Positions 1 through 12,400 of a stretch of 64,000 bases of DNA are shown here, piece by piece (the stretch's first letter is position 1; each line of letters starts with the position of its first letter). The position numbers were made by a program, and so were the translations under genes. The notes beneath the pieces are model-generated. The model made no database searches and had not been told where the DNA came from. It saw only the letters and a list, made by a program, of their open reading frames with translations. Origin of the DNA: Antitrichia curtipendula (taxonomy: Eukaryota > Streptophyta > Bryopsida > Hypnales > Leucodontaceae); contig OX579635.1 in NCBI GenBank assembly GCA_951230915.1, positions 21,948,001 through 22,012,000 of the forward strand. Reading direction: 5' to 3'.

Positions 1-250
1 CTAGCGACAAATAGGTTATTGTACATAACCGGTTGTATATTTTCCAATCACAACCCTTGATCTTCATGATCCAAGGATGTAGGAAGCAAGTTGAAAAGAA
101 AGAAGGTTATGAGTTGCAACTTGTAATGGCAATGATGATGGGAAATGGCAATGGGACAGTGCCACGTTAGTGTTGAAAAGTCAGCAACCGGTTATGTATA
201 TAAAGTCCAACGTCTAAGCCATATGATGTATATTTCAAAACAGGAGTTCT
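1..250. other. No gene recognised
   Basis: I see no supported coding exon here. There is a TATAAA-like string near 197 and another (TATATAAA) near 262, just inside the following palindrome. These could be remnants of a promoter or of an LTR, but nothing else supports that. Confidence 0.4.
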
Positions 251-500
251 GCACAGGGAGCGTATATAAATCTTCGGTGATGCTCACGGGGGAATTACAG
301 CGTTTCTTCTGTGAGGAGCACTTTTTTCCTTTGTAAATCTTCCCTTAGTCTCAACTTCTTCCGTGTTGGAAAATCTGTTTTCCAACACGGAAGAAGTTGA
401 GACTAAGGGAAGATTTACAAAGGAAAAAAGTGCTCCTCACAGAAGAAACGCTGTAATTCCCCCGTGAGCATCACCGAAGATTTATATACGCTCCCTGTGC
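251..500. repeat. Perfect palindrome, 123-bp arms
   Basis: Bases 251-373 are followed by a 4-base spacer (TCTG, 374-377) and then their exact reverse complement at 378-500. I compared the arms by eye and found no mismatch, while the flanks (250 and 501) do not pair. A transcript would fold into a very long hairpin. It may be a recent foldback element, a replication-slippage inverted duplication, or an assembly or library fold-back artefact. No target-site duplication is visible. Confidence 0.9.
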
Positions 501-2928
501 TGGAAATATTCAAAGTTTTGTCCAGAACACCACTGATTTAAGGAAATTGATGTTTTAGCTAATATACACCCACCAGATACTACGTACTGCTTACAAATCC
601 TAATTAATTTATTAGAGTCTGAAGTGCATAGCTCCACTAGCAACATTGTAAACTGCTTCCACGTCTCAACTACCAACGATCGAATCCAATGGATGCCACT
701 GCACCTTCTGATCGATCCATGCGCCATCTCGGTCGCATAATTATATTACAATTCAATCGGTTCGTAAAGAAGGGCAGGTGACAAATTCCACAGGACTCAC
801 AGGCTATCTATCGATTGATCGATCGCTGCATAGTCCAAGTTAAGCTGCAGGTGCGGCTAAACTCTATTTATTCTACTAATTACTGAATTAACTGTTCTTG
901 ACTACGAAAAAATCTAAATCTACGAATTGCATGTTTGTTGACAAACGTATAGTACCCTCAATCGAAAACGCCAATGTCGAGCTTCTGGCCAGAAGCACAA
1001 TGACCGGATTCGCAGCTGACGAAGTACAGCGTGCTACGTACGTCCAGTGCAATACTTGTAAATTAATTCCACAATGGAGACGTCATGGTGGTCGCCCTGC
1101 TTGAGTACCAGGACTTGATCGAGTCTGGGATCGAGTCGGCGAAGCTTACTTGCAGCACACTGTCTGTCTTGGGAGCCAAATTCAATCTCTGCACATTATA
1201 TAATCAATGAAAACCAGTAACCGCAGACCACTGTACTTACGTACCTTCGCATCAGTTCCACAACACCTTGAATTGTTAGCGAGGAAAACGATTGGTACTG
1301 ACAATTCAATGAATGTACTGACAAATGAATCATGTTGTACGTATGGGTTTTTATAAACAAATGAAACGTCCCCAACGTTTCCGACTGGCAGCTGTTTTGC
1401 GGAGGCGATCCGAGAGGGCCTCTCCCTGTGACTCGCCCTTTGTGCTGATTTTCTTTCGGTCCTGCGTCGGGTTTGAGTGTTCTGTGTCCGTCTTTTTGTT
1501 AGCCTGCCATGCCACCTGTGGTTGGCAGTTTTGTACTGTAACTTTGCAATGATATTTCGTTTCATTGTTTCAAAAAACCCCACAAAAAACCAAATGAAAT
1601 GGAATTTCATTGTCAGTCATACATACAAAGAAAAGAACATACAAGCCAGTCATAGGTGGCCTACCTTTGAACGTATGTTTCCGGCCACTTATCTAGGTCG
1701 TCTAAAATTAAACGTGCCAAAGCCAATGCAAAGCAATGGAATACTGCCATTTAACGAAGTTAACGGTTACTGCCTATTACTCCGAAATAAGAAATAAGGA
1801 GGTATCGATCATCTTGACTTTGGATTTGGTATACTCTGTAGGAAATCGGACCGGTGCAATCTATCTTCATTTCTCTATCTTCTGATCTACAAGAGTTGAA
1901 CTCTTGAAGTTTATCACTCCGAAGCTAAGAGGATATTCCACGATTCGGAAGGTAGTACGAGACATAAATTGCGAAGTTCATCTTTGACAAACAAGCATCC
2001 TTGTGGTCCTCAACATCCTAGCTCATTTAGCACAGTTTATTAGATTATGGTAGAGCAGCTTGGTCCAAAAGTTGTGATGCTCCAATTTAGGTCTGATCTC
2101 CTCCAAGATCATCAACAAATTAGACTGCTGATGGGGTCAATTTCCTCTAAATGATTTGCTTGAGATATATAGGAGCTCAAGTTCACGTGGCATTGCCAAA
2201 AATGGGTTACCAGGGCAGGTTAGCATGACACCCTCCTGTTGAGTTGGTCAGTGGCTTTCACTTCACTCCGCTCCACCTTTACGTCGTTGTATTCTACATG
2301 CTCTTCTAGATAGAATAATTACAGTAGTAATTCACAATTTAGTAAACATTTACATTATGCTCAAGACAAGTTCTGCTACATCATGTCCTAAGCTGCTGCA
2401 CTGTCTACGACAAAATAACATTCACTCCCCTGATCTCTACCAAATAGCTACAAACAACAAACAGTATCACCGTCCGAGCACCCTCACTATTAGCTGTTCC
2501 ATTGCATTGGCACGATTGCGGCTCTAAAAAATGTGACATACCTCCAAGCAAACCTCTGAAAACTAGGACAAGAAGAAATGTTCTCTCTAGACGACCCGTC
2601 CAGGAAATGCCGAAGTAGTGGAAAGTAGTGAATACCAATTTAACAAAACTCAATTATTTGTGGTTCATTGGCGGTGCTCAATGCTGAACTTGTCATACTG
2701 CTTAAGGCTTCATCTAGAAGCTAGGCCTGTAAGACAGATCGGGTGGAGGTGCAAACGAGGTGTCCGGAAGGATCTGGGTCTGCGATTGATCAGACACAAC
2801 ATACTGCAGCAAATAATCCAAAAAGGTCACCCAAATCACATTTTCCCGTGCGGTGCACGGGAACCAAGTCGATATCTTCGTAGGAACCTTGCGAGGATTG
2901 ATACGAATATAATCCCTCCCTTGATACA
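501..2928. other. Intergenic, no gene supported
   Basis: Only short overlapping reading frames on both strands are present, none with recognisable domains or convincing splice structure. Part of this interval (about 2930 downward) probably holds the 3' flank of the minus-strand F-box gene. Confidence 0.4.
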
Positions 2929-4222
2929 TCAGCATTGAGTTCTTGCATCTTGAATACTCGCTCTCAGTCTTAGCGTGATTACTACTGTATCAGCAGTCGG
3001 CCCAAAGCCAAGTCGGCGCAGTTGCAAAACGTAGAACTGAAGGGGCAAATAACCATATTGATAATAACGACGATCCGGACCTTGATCATTCAGATCATTT
3101 CGTCGCATGAACTCAGCGTCCATAGTCATGTTTACGAACAGCCTTGCAGGAATGATGGCGTACATGCTCCCCATCCATTCGACAATTCCAATCGCATAGC
3201 TACCCACTCGGAAACCTAAGTCGAGATGAAAATAGGGATACTTGGGGATGCAATTCTGAAGTTCGTACCGAACGGGAGGTTTCCATATCCCTGCTTGTTC
3301 GTCAATTTCGTACACCTTCACACAACCGAGTGTTCGGATAGTCATATCATTTACACCTTCAAGTGGGGTGGAATTTCCGGAAACTTCCAGCGCTGCAAAG
3401 TAGAGCTTCTCACCCACAATTGCGCTAGGTCCAAGACTGAACTCCCGTGAAAATGGAAAAAAGGGAGCAAATCCCCATGGAGTTGGCTCGGGAAAAGCTC
3501 GGCAAGTCCAACAAGTGGACGTGGACTTGTAAACCAACAGAAAATTTCTGAAAGTGAGGATCACTTTGTACGCATTCACCTTCTCGTTCACAACCATGTA
3601 GCATGCGCCTGATCTCGAGGATCCGCTGCTGGAAGAATCCGCCACTCTTTCGTCAAAGGATTGCTTACCAACAGAAGTCTCCAGACCTGGTCTATTGAAC
3701 AAAAGGTGGCTCTGTCCTCGCGCAACCAAGCTGCAGAAGCTCCCTCGCTCAACCGAGAAGCTATTGGTTGATCGAATTCATCCTCTTTGGGCGGAAGCTT
3801 GTCCATGAACAGCAAAAGCCCTCCAGCGCTGGCGATGAGACAGTCGAAGTGAGGCTGGAATCCGCCCCCTGAAGGAACGGGAGGAAGACTGTGAATCTCT
3901 CCTGATGAGTGATGGACAGCAGACCAAGTCCAAGACCCTGTCCATGCGTTCCCACAAGAGCATAACCATGACTTCGTATCAGGAGTGCTCTCGCAGTTGT
4001 CACGATGGATCTGGAAGCGCAATGGGAAATACCAATCCTTCGTGTCGTCCTCCCAACGAGTCTGTGCAGCGATCAGGATGTGGTTGGATACCAAAGTTTT
4101 CCACGATTTGCTGACACGCTGCAATTTCACAAGCTCACGAGTCGTACAGTCGCGACTTATGTGCGAAAATAATGGAGAAATGATATCAGCGGTGTATATG
4201 CACCTGTCGATGGGCGACTTAT
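2929..4222 (-). pseudogene. F-box / F-box-associated beta-propeller protein, frameshifted
   Basis: Reading leftward from 4222, a frame without ATG gives an F-box core (ADIISPLFSHI..., then RELVKLQRVSKSWKTLVSN at about 4145-4090), the part of an SCF ubiquitin-ligase receptor that binds SKP1. A kelch or F-box-associated type region follows (SNPLTKEWRILP at about 3665). This frame stops at 3588. The continuation (YMVVNEKVNAYKVIL and onward to the stop at 2929) lies in the frame displaced by +2, which matches the expected 'NPLT..W..LP ... MVV....YKVI' order of this family. The break is therefore a one-base loss or two-base gain at about 3605-3625. The frame begins right after CTGCAG (about 4223-4228), a possible splice acceptor, so an upstream exon with the ATG may exist but was not found. 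It is a pseudogene or a sequencing indel. F-box membership is seen; the substrate is unknown. Confidence 0.72.
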
Positions 4223-6009
4223 CTGCAGGTCGCCAAGGAATTAATTATGTAAGACATTAGACTGATCAGATTGGAAACGGGACCATAAGCTGGAATTAAA
4301 AAGGACAAATGTCAACATCCACAAAATTTTAAGTTTAAAAACGAGACAATAAACTCCAAAGGCATTTCTAGTTCAATATATCGGGGAGTTTGCTTTCATT
4401 AGAAACGAATTCACATAATGATTTCAGATTTCAGATTCTGAGACGTCTATATGAGATACGCTAGCTGGAAGTTCATGCATTCGGTTCCTGCACAGTGCGA
4501 ATTCAACGGGAGCGGGTGCACAAGTACCTGCAACTGCCGCATCGGTAGTACTCGGCGAATCTGCTTCCGAACGAGCTGGATCGATTATAGAACTGGTCGA
4601 CATAGCTGTAATTCACAGGAAAAGAATAACCGCAAAAAGTAAACCAACTGAAAATGGAACCCTAAGGAATTTAGATGAAATCAGAAGCTACGTAGCTAGA
4701 CGGCTGCTAAGAATAAAGAAAAAAAACAAAAACATATCATGAATGCAAAGCAATGAGGGTACTAGTAATTTACTCCTAATTAACTTTGCTTTTCTAGTTC
4801 AGGACATTAAAACTACCGTCATTATTTTTCCACGCTAAGTTTCTAGATTCTACAACAGTATCGGGATTTCGATAGAGAACAGCAGCTGTTGGAAAGACAA
4901 GCATAATCATTCGATACCAGAAAGCGAAATCAGTTGTAGCAGTTTCAATTCTAGGAGGGATAAACCTCTATACAAAGTCAAGAAGCCTTCAGGAGAGAAT
5001 TCAAACTATCCTGACAGAAATAAATAAAGGTCTACAAAAAACTGAGAAAAAATCCTAAGATCCACAATGACAACAGAGAGAATCAGTGAGAGGAAATTAT
5101 AGAATACTACAACATCCAACGGACAGAACCCCCGGACAAAAAATTGTACTCCAACGACACTGCAAGGGCTTCCATCCTTTTCATCGTACGATAACATCAA
5201 CTGCAAGTCATGAAAATGAAAAAGAAAAGCAGATTACAATGAAAGGAACGGTAAATCCCAAGACTTCTGTTGACAAAGATCTCTGCGAAAAGGTAGAGGT
5301 GTAAACTGGCCGTGGGTTAGAGCTCCTCCGCCTGCAAGAAATGAGCAGCTCAAGCTCAAGCTGCAGCGCCGATGAGGAATTTAACTCAAACCCTATAACC
5401 CCTGGTCTGTCCAATAGATTCCTGCTCCTACAAGAGTGAATATCAGAACTTCGCTGAACTAGAATCTGAACCCTAGTTTCAAAGATAGATAGGAAACAGT
5501 AGAAAATTGCCAGAGAACTACAGAAGACTCAGAAAGCCAGGGCTCAACGACGAGGAATAGGGTTCAAACGAAGGGGGGCTGTGGGTCTTTATACTGACCA
5601 TTCCGAGGTCCTCGGTATTAGCCTCGGAAAATCACCTCATTCCAAGTCTCGACATGGGTGCACATTGCTTGCCTGAGGATCGGAGAAAGGAATCGAGCAA
5701 TTTAATTTAATTCCCTGATACTTAAAATAAATCCCCAGAAGAGATCGAGGCCTCGGTAGTCACTATCCCCTGCACTAAACGTAATAGCTGCAAGGTTGTG
5801 TGCATTTAACCACCGTCTCTCGAGCGTAACTCTTCGCCAGCTCCTTGACCCTCTCTTTAAGGTTTCTATCACCTAAACAAGCAATCGAGCAAAGTAGAAA
5901 ATCCCCTAGTACATCTGATTGTTTCCTTCAGCTATCTCCAGGATAGTGACCTTGAACTCTAACCTGAGCTATTAAACGAGCATATCATCTTGTTTGCTTG
6001 CATCCGTGA
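4223..6009. other. Intergenic, no gene supported
   Basis: No frame here has recognisable domains or splice context. A short GC-richer stretch at about 5590-5650 contains imperfect CCGAGG/CCTCGG inverted words that could form a small hairpin. The left part may contain the 5' exon or promoter of the minus-strand F-box gene. Confidence 0.35.
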
Positions 6010-6501
6010 TCATATAATCTTCTCTGGACAGCTTCTCTTGTTGTGCTTTGCGAGACAAATTCACATGATGCCAAAATAGTTGTGCTGATCTTCTGGCTAC
6101 TCTTGGTACTTGCCAACCATGGCGAGAGTCGATTGGTTCGGAAAAACATGTTCGACCTGCAGGATGTATCTTCATTAGGTGGAGTTCCACCAAGCTCCAA
6201 CTCTCTCCCACTTTCTGGACCTCTGGAAAAGCATCGCATTGACCCGGGCCCGCAAGATTACTCTTTGCAAACCAAGACAACCACCGACTTGACATCAACA
6301 CCTGATCATGTGGGTGACGTCGACGTCGTTGTCCCATCTCCGGAGACCTCAGTGGGCGCGCAGACAGATGGCACGTCCAGCATTAAAATGCAATATGAGG
6401 TGCCAGCAGCACCCGAACCCGAATGCATCTGGCGCTGCAGATTGAGACTTAGCTACTCGTGTGCGTGTATTCCAGCATACAAGGGTCAGTTGGGGTTGTA
6501 A
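6010..6501 (+). CDS. Possible secreted small-peptide precursor exon
   Basis: An open frame from 6010 to the TAA at 6499-6501 has no ATG before 6148, so it would need an upstream exon; CTCTGGACAG ending at 6030 could be an acceptor. From about 6070 it encodes a hydrophobic segment (KIVVLIFWLLLVLA) followed by NHGESR, which looks like a signal peptide. A proline- and serine-rich stretch follows, then a short cysteine-bearing tail (ECIWRCRLRLSYSCACIP). This layout resembles plant secreted peptide precursors, but I recognise no defined peptide family. The overlapping minus-strand frame at 5972-6337 looks like a shadow. The coding status is uncertain. Confidence 0.3.
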   Translation, partial: SYNLLWTASLVVLCETNSHDAKIVVLIFWLLLVLANHGESRLVRKNMFDLQDVSSLGGVPPSSNSLPLSGPLEKHRIDPGPQDYSLQTKTTTDLTSTPDHVGDVDVVVPSPETSVGAQTDGTSSIKMQYEVPAAPEPECIWRCRLRLSYSCACIPAYKGQLGL

Positions 6502-6729
6502 ATTCATAATAAGCGGTAGCAGAATCGCACCCTGATCATGGCTCCCGTTGCTGTTCCTGATTCCAGTTGTTCTTTTCGGGAGATGAGCTCGTCCTCTCAC
6601 AAAAATAGCTACTACCGAATTAAACTGTAATGATGGAAAAGGAATTAGCCTTGATGTGTATATATGCTCATATCTTCGCTCGAGATGGCAATGAATAGAA
6701 TAAAAGTTCACTGACTGGGAAAAGTTTGG

Positions 6730-9085
6730 TTACTTCTCCACCACGAATTCTTGAATCTGAATACCAGTGTGGCGTGCTTTCTCTTGCAAACTCAACAGAA
6801 GTCTGTCTCCCAATTTCAAGCTTGTCACGGGGAGTGGTTTGGCAACCTTCTCATCTGAACAGATACACACATTGAAACCACTGGATAGGGATTCAAGTCG
6901 ATTTCACAAGCTATCATATACTCCACATCACATGCAAATCAACCGTCGTGGAATTCATAAGAGGTGGCTACGCTACCGACACTTACCTCCAGGGGTAACA
7001 AGGCAGACCGTTTCAGCATTTTGTAGCAACACACTATGCTTTTGACCGTCTACGTCCACCTCCACAAGCAGCAAAGGTCTGGATTCAATTTTCACACGCC
7101 CAACCAAGCCAGTCCGAGAGCGCCCCATCGCGTCAATCACCAGTACTTGACTGCCAGAATGCAGCTCAGACAGGTATGCGGTGCGGCCGCCGGACATAGC
7201 AACGTATGCGTGCACTGGCCCCTGTTGTAAAGAACATTAATGCAAGAGAAGGTTTGAATAAAGTAGAAGACGTGCCATTACAAACATAGGTGCCACTCAA
7301 AAGGGAGTGGCATAAAGGTTCTACATTACAACGCGAATGAGTTGTTCAAAACTCTACCTAAATTTGGAACGCCTTGTTATTGCAAAGTGCCCAATTTAGC
7401 AGGAAGAAGTAAATCGTAGAGCAGAATGGAGTACTCTGTCACAAGTTAATGAAAGACAAAGGTGACTTACAGCATTTACTCGAAAAGGTCGGGAGGCCAC
7501 GTAGTTGCTTTCTAAGCATTCAGAGTGTACCAAGAAGAGAGCTCTTGCAAAAGATCCCACCTGTGAGACAAATGCATAGTTTCAGGGGCTGACATGCATC
7601 AATTAGCGGTTAGGAAAACCATCGCTAAAACTGATCAAAATTTGTGTAATGAGAAATGCAGATTTTGTGATTTGAGATCAGCATACCAGGAGCCCTTCTC
7701 CAGGATTCAATAGATTGCATAGGTCAACACAGACACGATCTCCCATTCCAACAGACTCTACTTGCGTGACTGTCGCCTCCACCAGCGAAACTCTCATTAT
7801 TGAATCTTGCTTCTGTTTTAAATATGCCTGCGATTATGACAGCGCGATTACAATGTTTAAACAAGGTAGACCAAGATGAAGAAATATGAAGAACTTATCT
7901 CAGAGTACAAACAAACGGGATTGAATTTTTTTTTAACAGCTGACAAGCAAACCACACAAACCTGCTCCATTGATTGCAGGAAAAACATTTGAAAGCAGAA
8001 TCCCAAAACAATTGAAGGAATTCTTACCTTGAGAGCAAATACTTCGGAAGGGTCATCGGTGTGCAGGACAACTCCATCAGTGCCCTTTTCAAGGGCTTCA
8101 AAATAAGCCTGAGCATCAGTTGCAGTGCTTGCTGTTGCATACAGAGCTGTTTTACTGTCCTGGAAAGCTGCCACCATGTTCTCAGCTGGAATGATCTACA
8201 ACATGGCAGCACAAAATGTCAGTTCAACATCTACAAAATCTGTCTCCACGATTTTAAAGAATTAATATCCCATAGCACCTGTGCCAGTTGACGAACAAGT
8301 CTTGTGATGATACAGTCTACATGCAACACTAGAAATCTTCAATTTCACTGGAAAACCCAGCAGTATCCAGTAAGAAGAGTAAATAAGATATAAGGCGAGA
8401 TCCATCACCTGCCAATCAATTGCGTTCATGACCACGACTGCAGCCTTATCCATCAAAGCAGGAAGCGAATCAAGCTGCTCACCAGAAGCAACTTGGCCTA
8501 AAATAGCCACTTGCTTGTTCTCCGTGTCCAAGAATTGGTCACTCTCCAGATAGAGTGGATCAATTTTCGCAAGAGCTGTAATTCAAAATCGACGACTCAT
8601 AAGCTACGATGACGTTGAAGAAGACCGCAAACTAATTGCAAACTAAATCAAAGACACAGACATGAGCACGCAACACTTGCAACTGTACTCGGTAATACAA
8701 AATATGCTCTGTTCAGTACACCGCGCAATAGCAATGAAGTTGCCATTCCCATATGATCGTGGAGTACATTGCTACGACAATGATAAATTTCAAATCAGCT
8801 GTCGCGTTCAAGTTTAGAGCACCTACATTTCCACTCGTTGGCAAGTTTCTTGGTCTCCGGTGTGAAGATGAACGTTGACCAGCCGCCTTCTACCGAAGCC
8901 GTCATCACGTCCTTGCTCTTAGTCCATACCCACACCGTCTTTGCACTCGTTGCTGCACGTGCAATAATCCCCGACCACGCTCTTGAGCTGGTCGTTCTTG
9001 CGGAGAATGCGCTGCTGCGGCTATTGCTCGACCTGAGGCGCACCAGAACTCCTACAATTGCCAACAAGATTGTCAATTGCCCATT
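6730..9085 (-). CDS. 3-dehydroquinate synthase II family protein (DHQS-like)
   Basis: Seven exons join in phase: 8827-9085, 8409-8575, 8028-8195, 7687-7827, 7471-7560, 6987-7221 and 6730-6854, all with GT-AG borders. Landmarks in order are [116 protein letters not shown] and [15 protein letters not shown] before TAA. These match the DHQ synthase II family. Archaeal members make 3-dehydroquinate from an aminodideoxy-heptulosonate; the role of plant homologues is not established. The 5' end is odd: the frame is open only back to a TAG at 9086-9088, and the first in-frame ATG (about 8915) lies inside the conserved core. The start is therefore either in an unseen upstream exon or lost. An intact plant protein would normally carry a plastid transit peptide there. 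Identity is firm; function and intactness are not. Confidence 0.9.
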
Positions 9086-9430
9086 CTAGGGTACCACGAA
9101 ATTCCAAACCCTAATCTGCATGTTTCGAATCGGAATCCCACAGGTTGATTCACGACTCCAATTGCAAGTACGAAGAGAAAATTGAAAGCGAATTCGCTTG
9201 CATTTGCTCTGGAACTACTCAGAACGATCTCTTAGAGCTGGTCAATTGTCCATTCTGTGGCGCGCACCAGGAATTCTCAAACCCCAATTCGCATGTTTCC
9301 GATCCTTCAAATCGGAATCCCCCAAGGTGATTCACGACGCAAATTTCAAGTACGAATGAGAAATAGTAAGCGAAAGCGAATTTGCCTCGCATTCTTTTGG
9401 AAGCTACTGAGAATGAGCTGCTGGAGCTTT
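9060..9430. repeat. Diverged tandem duplication, two ~175-185-bp units
   Basis: Two neighbouring units start near 9070 and 9240. Each runs TCAATTG[CT]CCATTCT, then CCAAACCC/TCAAACCCC, CGCATGTTTC/TGCATGTTTC, AATCGGAATCCC, GATTCACGAC, AAGTACGAA and GCGAATT. The same two-unit structure recurs in the downstream duplicate (about 19370-19720), so the tandem duplication came first. It sits where the 5' end of the minus-strand DHQS-like gene should be, which may explain the missing start codon. Confidence 0.75.
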
Positions 9431-9757
9431 GAAATCGAGCCCAACAAGAAAAGTCGATACTAGTGAGAGCATTGATTGCATGAGCAATGATACTGAAGAA
9501 AGGTTCCTCACGGGCTGGCACTTCATTACCGACTGATGTTGCCGGGGAGCTGGTCCATGTTGCCGAATGCATTGCGCCCTCAATCTCTTCAGTTTCTGGG
9601 TCACAGTTGTCCTCCCAATCTGGCGCTCCTGTGGCCACTTCCTCCGCTTTCTGAAAACCTGAAAAATGCTGCGGTGGTGGAGGAGATGGTGCAACAAGGG
9701 CCAACAATTGGCCTCAGTACTGCACACGTACACTACAAGGATTGGTAATCCCAACAT
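9431..9757 (-). other. Unassigned open region upstream of the DHQS-like gene
   Basis: A minus-strand frame (9707 leftward) encodes an acidic stretch (EEVATGAPDWEDNCDPETEE) and then meets a good donor-like sequence (GTCG|GTAATG, near 9530). It could be a 5' exon of the DHQS-like gene or of another gene, but it does not look like a transit peptide and I recognise no family. The same stretch is conserved in the duplicate at about 19740-19960, with stops, so it is part of the duplicated block. Confidence 0.25.
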
Positions 9758-10209
9758 AAATTAAGGTAACTACACCTAAAACCGCACCTAAATATTTCAA
9801 CATGGTTCCCATTATATTATAAAAAAATTGGGTGGTCTTGTTGGTAGTCAAAAGGGATTCTAGATTCTTAGAATGTTTTTGGACACCAAAAGAATAAACT
9901 ATAAATTTTCAAAGTATTGAAAATAGGGATTTCTAAAACCAACTATATAGTTGTATATATAGACTCTTGTGAATAGTGGGAGAACATTTTAGACGACAAT
10001 ATGTAATGATTGGTTTTAGAAAGTGGTCAAAATTAGGAGTATTTACTATACCTTAACTTTAGAAGGATAGGCCCATGACCATTGATTTCTAGCCTCATTG
10101 TCCATCAATCTATTTGATGCCATTTTGCAGTTAGATATGAATGAATTTTTTTTTTATATTTATTTGTCAAAGATGAAATCATATGTCTACTAAAGTAATT
10201 TGCTCTTAA

Positions 10210-10529
10210 TTCCTAAATGCCCAAGGTCTTTTTCAGCTTCTAGAAATTTACTCTCAATTGAACAAAAAATCAATATTTTGATAAGTTGTATCAACTTTTT
10301 TGAATTGTAACTATACAAATTCAAATTAGACATGTCAAAGATCATATAGAAAAAGAAAACACAACAATATCACTTATGAATTGAAAGACTACAATGTTTG
10401 ATCATGAGGGTGTTAAAAAATGATTGATTAAAAATATATATAAAATACTAAAAATAGCAACTTGATTAGGTTTTATTTAACTTCAAAGTATTGTCGACGC
10501 CCAAATTTGGTGCCTTGGGCATTTAGGGG
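10210..10529. mobile_element. TTAA-flanked MITE-like element (320 bp)
   Basis: The left end TTCCTAAATGCCCAAGG and the right end (reverse complement CCCCTAAATGCCCAAGG) match at 15 of 17 positions. The element is directly flanked by TTAA on both sides (10206-10209 and 10530-10533). It has no coding capacity. Terminal CCYYTAAA and TTAA target duplication resemble the elements at 29385 and 31346. TTAA duplication is characteristic of piggyBac transposons; assignment to that superfamily is inference. Confidence 0.65.
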
Positions 10530-11365
10530 TTAAAGCAACCTTGTAAGAGTTGATTGCTTTTGGAAGGAAGCTAAGCTCCTTGAAACAATTTTTAGTAAAT
10601 TTTTTTAGGAAGAAAAATAGAATTGGCATCTAATCCAAGTTGTTTCTTATTTTTTGGACCATCTTGGAATTAGTTACAAATTCTTGAAGTTGAAATGCAA
10701 GGGTCACTAGAAGTGACTACCATTCGAAATGTATACTATTGGTACATTGAAGAAAGAAAAATGTACCTTTGTATCATTTTTATTTTAGATAATGGTTACT
10801 TTTAGAGCAGATTGCCTTACAAATTGTAAGCTTTTTAAATTTTTTGGAATTTTTTTGAAATTAGTATAAACTTTTAAAGTAAAAAATGAAGAAAATTCAT
10901 ATCAAATACAAAATATACTCTAAAAAATTGAAATTTCCACCATGGATGTATATTACAGTATATAACACCATGGTATAAATCAAAATTATCAGGTCACTCT
11001 ATAATTAAAAAATGATTAAACCATGTTTATAGATTCAAAGTTCACATTGCTATAAGATATTTAAATTTATGAATTTTTCAAAATTTTCAAATTAGAGTAG
11101 AAACTGCATTTCATAAGCTTCATTTCATTAATGGAATTAGATTCAAAAAATTACATTTTTTGGCTACAATTCACTTCAAGAATAAATTGCAGAAAATGGT
11201 CAAAATACACTACAAGCTGGGTGATCCATGGATTGTGACTTTTGGAGGGGGACTAGTGTCCCTTCTATTGGCCTCACTTTACAAGTCAATTTTGGGATGG
11301 ACAAAGCTAGACAGGTCAAACTTTGATAGATCTTGCTAAATTTTGCCAATAAATAAGGGCTACTG

Positions 11366-11745
11366 TGGATTAAACATCTTCTTTTTAGAAAAATCAATAG
11401 TATCATAACGAGGGAATTTGAAACATTATTCATTGAAAATATACTTAAGCAATTTAAAAAAATAATATTGAATAAAAAAATAATTTTTTCCATCTTACAA
11501 GCTTAAGTAAAGTCATCTATTGCACACTTAATGTCAACAACGTCCTTTGAGGGCTAACCCTCAAATGATGATAACAACACTAAGCGTCTTTTGGATGACT
11601 TCACCTAAGATTGCAAGATGGAGAAAAAACGTTTTTTCATTCAATATTATTTTTGGGACTTGCATGACTATATTTTCAATGAATAATATTGCAAATTCTC
11701 TCATTATACAATATTATTGACTTTCTTGAAGAAGAAGATGCTTAA
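11366..11745. repeat. Imperfect foldback element, ~380 bp
   Basis: The arms are diverged reverse complements centred on the small hairpin TTTGAGGG-CTAA-CCCTCAAA (11546-11565). Shared arm words include AAGATGGA, ATTCAATATTATTTTT, TTTTCAATGAATAAT and GAAGATG. A third copy of one arm lies in direct orientation at 11866-12032. No target duplication is seen. It is a non-coding foldback or MITE remnant. Confidence 0.7.
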
Positions 11746-11865
11746 CCTTGAAATAAAAAATGCATCTATTATTTCAAAATTGAATTAAATTTGAGTGAAT
11801 GCCTTTCATCAAGGTGACATCTTTCTAGAGTTAACTTTGTAATGCTTTTGCAAACACTAAGTACG

Positions 11866-12032
11866 TGTTTCAATGACTTCACCTAAGATGTAGAATGGAA
11901 AAAAAAATCACCCAAAGTTTTTTTTGAAGTTGTTAATGAATAATATTGAATTTTCAATATTTTCAATGAATAATATTGCAAACTTCTTTATTATATTATT
12001 ATTGATCATTTTCTAAAGAAAAAGATGTTTAA
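11866..12032 (+). repeat. Third copy of the 11366-11745 arm
   Basis: It begins CAATGACTTCACCTAAGAT and ends AAAGATGTTTAATC, colinear with 11590-11745 and with the reverse complement of 11366-11519. It includes TTTTCAATGAATAATATTGC and TTATTATTGATCATTTTCTA-like words. It is a diverged single-arm copy. Confidence 0.65.
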
Positions 12033-12400
12033 TCAACAAATCACCTTCATAATGTATTTTTAACCATTACTTGCTATTTTTTCTTAATGTGAATTGTAGC
12101 CATAAAAATGATATTTTAGTTTGATTTTGAATTCAACTACTGAAATGCAGATTATCAAGTGCAATTTCTATTTCAATTTGAAATTTTGAAATCTCATAAA
12201 TTTTTTTACAATGTGAATATTGAGCCTATTACCATGGCCTATTGTATTTCATATTGCTATAAAAGCATAAAAAATTGGATTAAAAATTAGAGTTTGTTTG
12301 CTTCTTTCATTAGTTGAAATCAAATTTAAAAAAGATCATTTTCATGAGTGAAATTCAGATTTTGTGAGAGGAGTTAGAAGGAGCTAGATACTGGAGTACA

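Noticed and set aside
5972..6337. 121-codon minus-strand frame
   Set aside because: It is antisense to the possible secreted-peptide exon, with no domain, arginine-rich shadow composition and no splice support.
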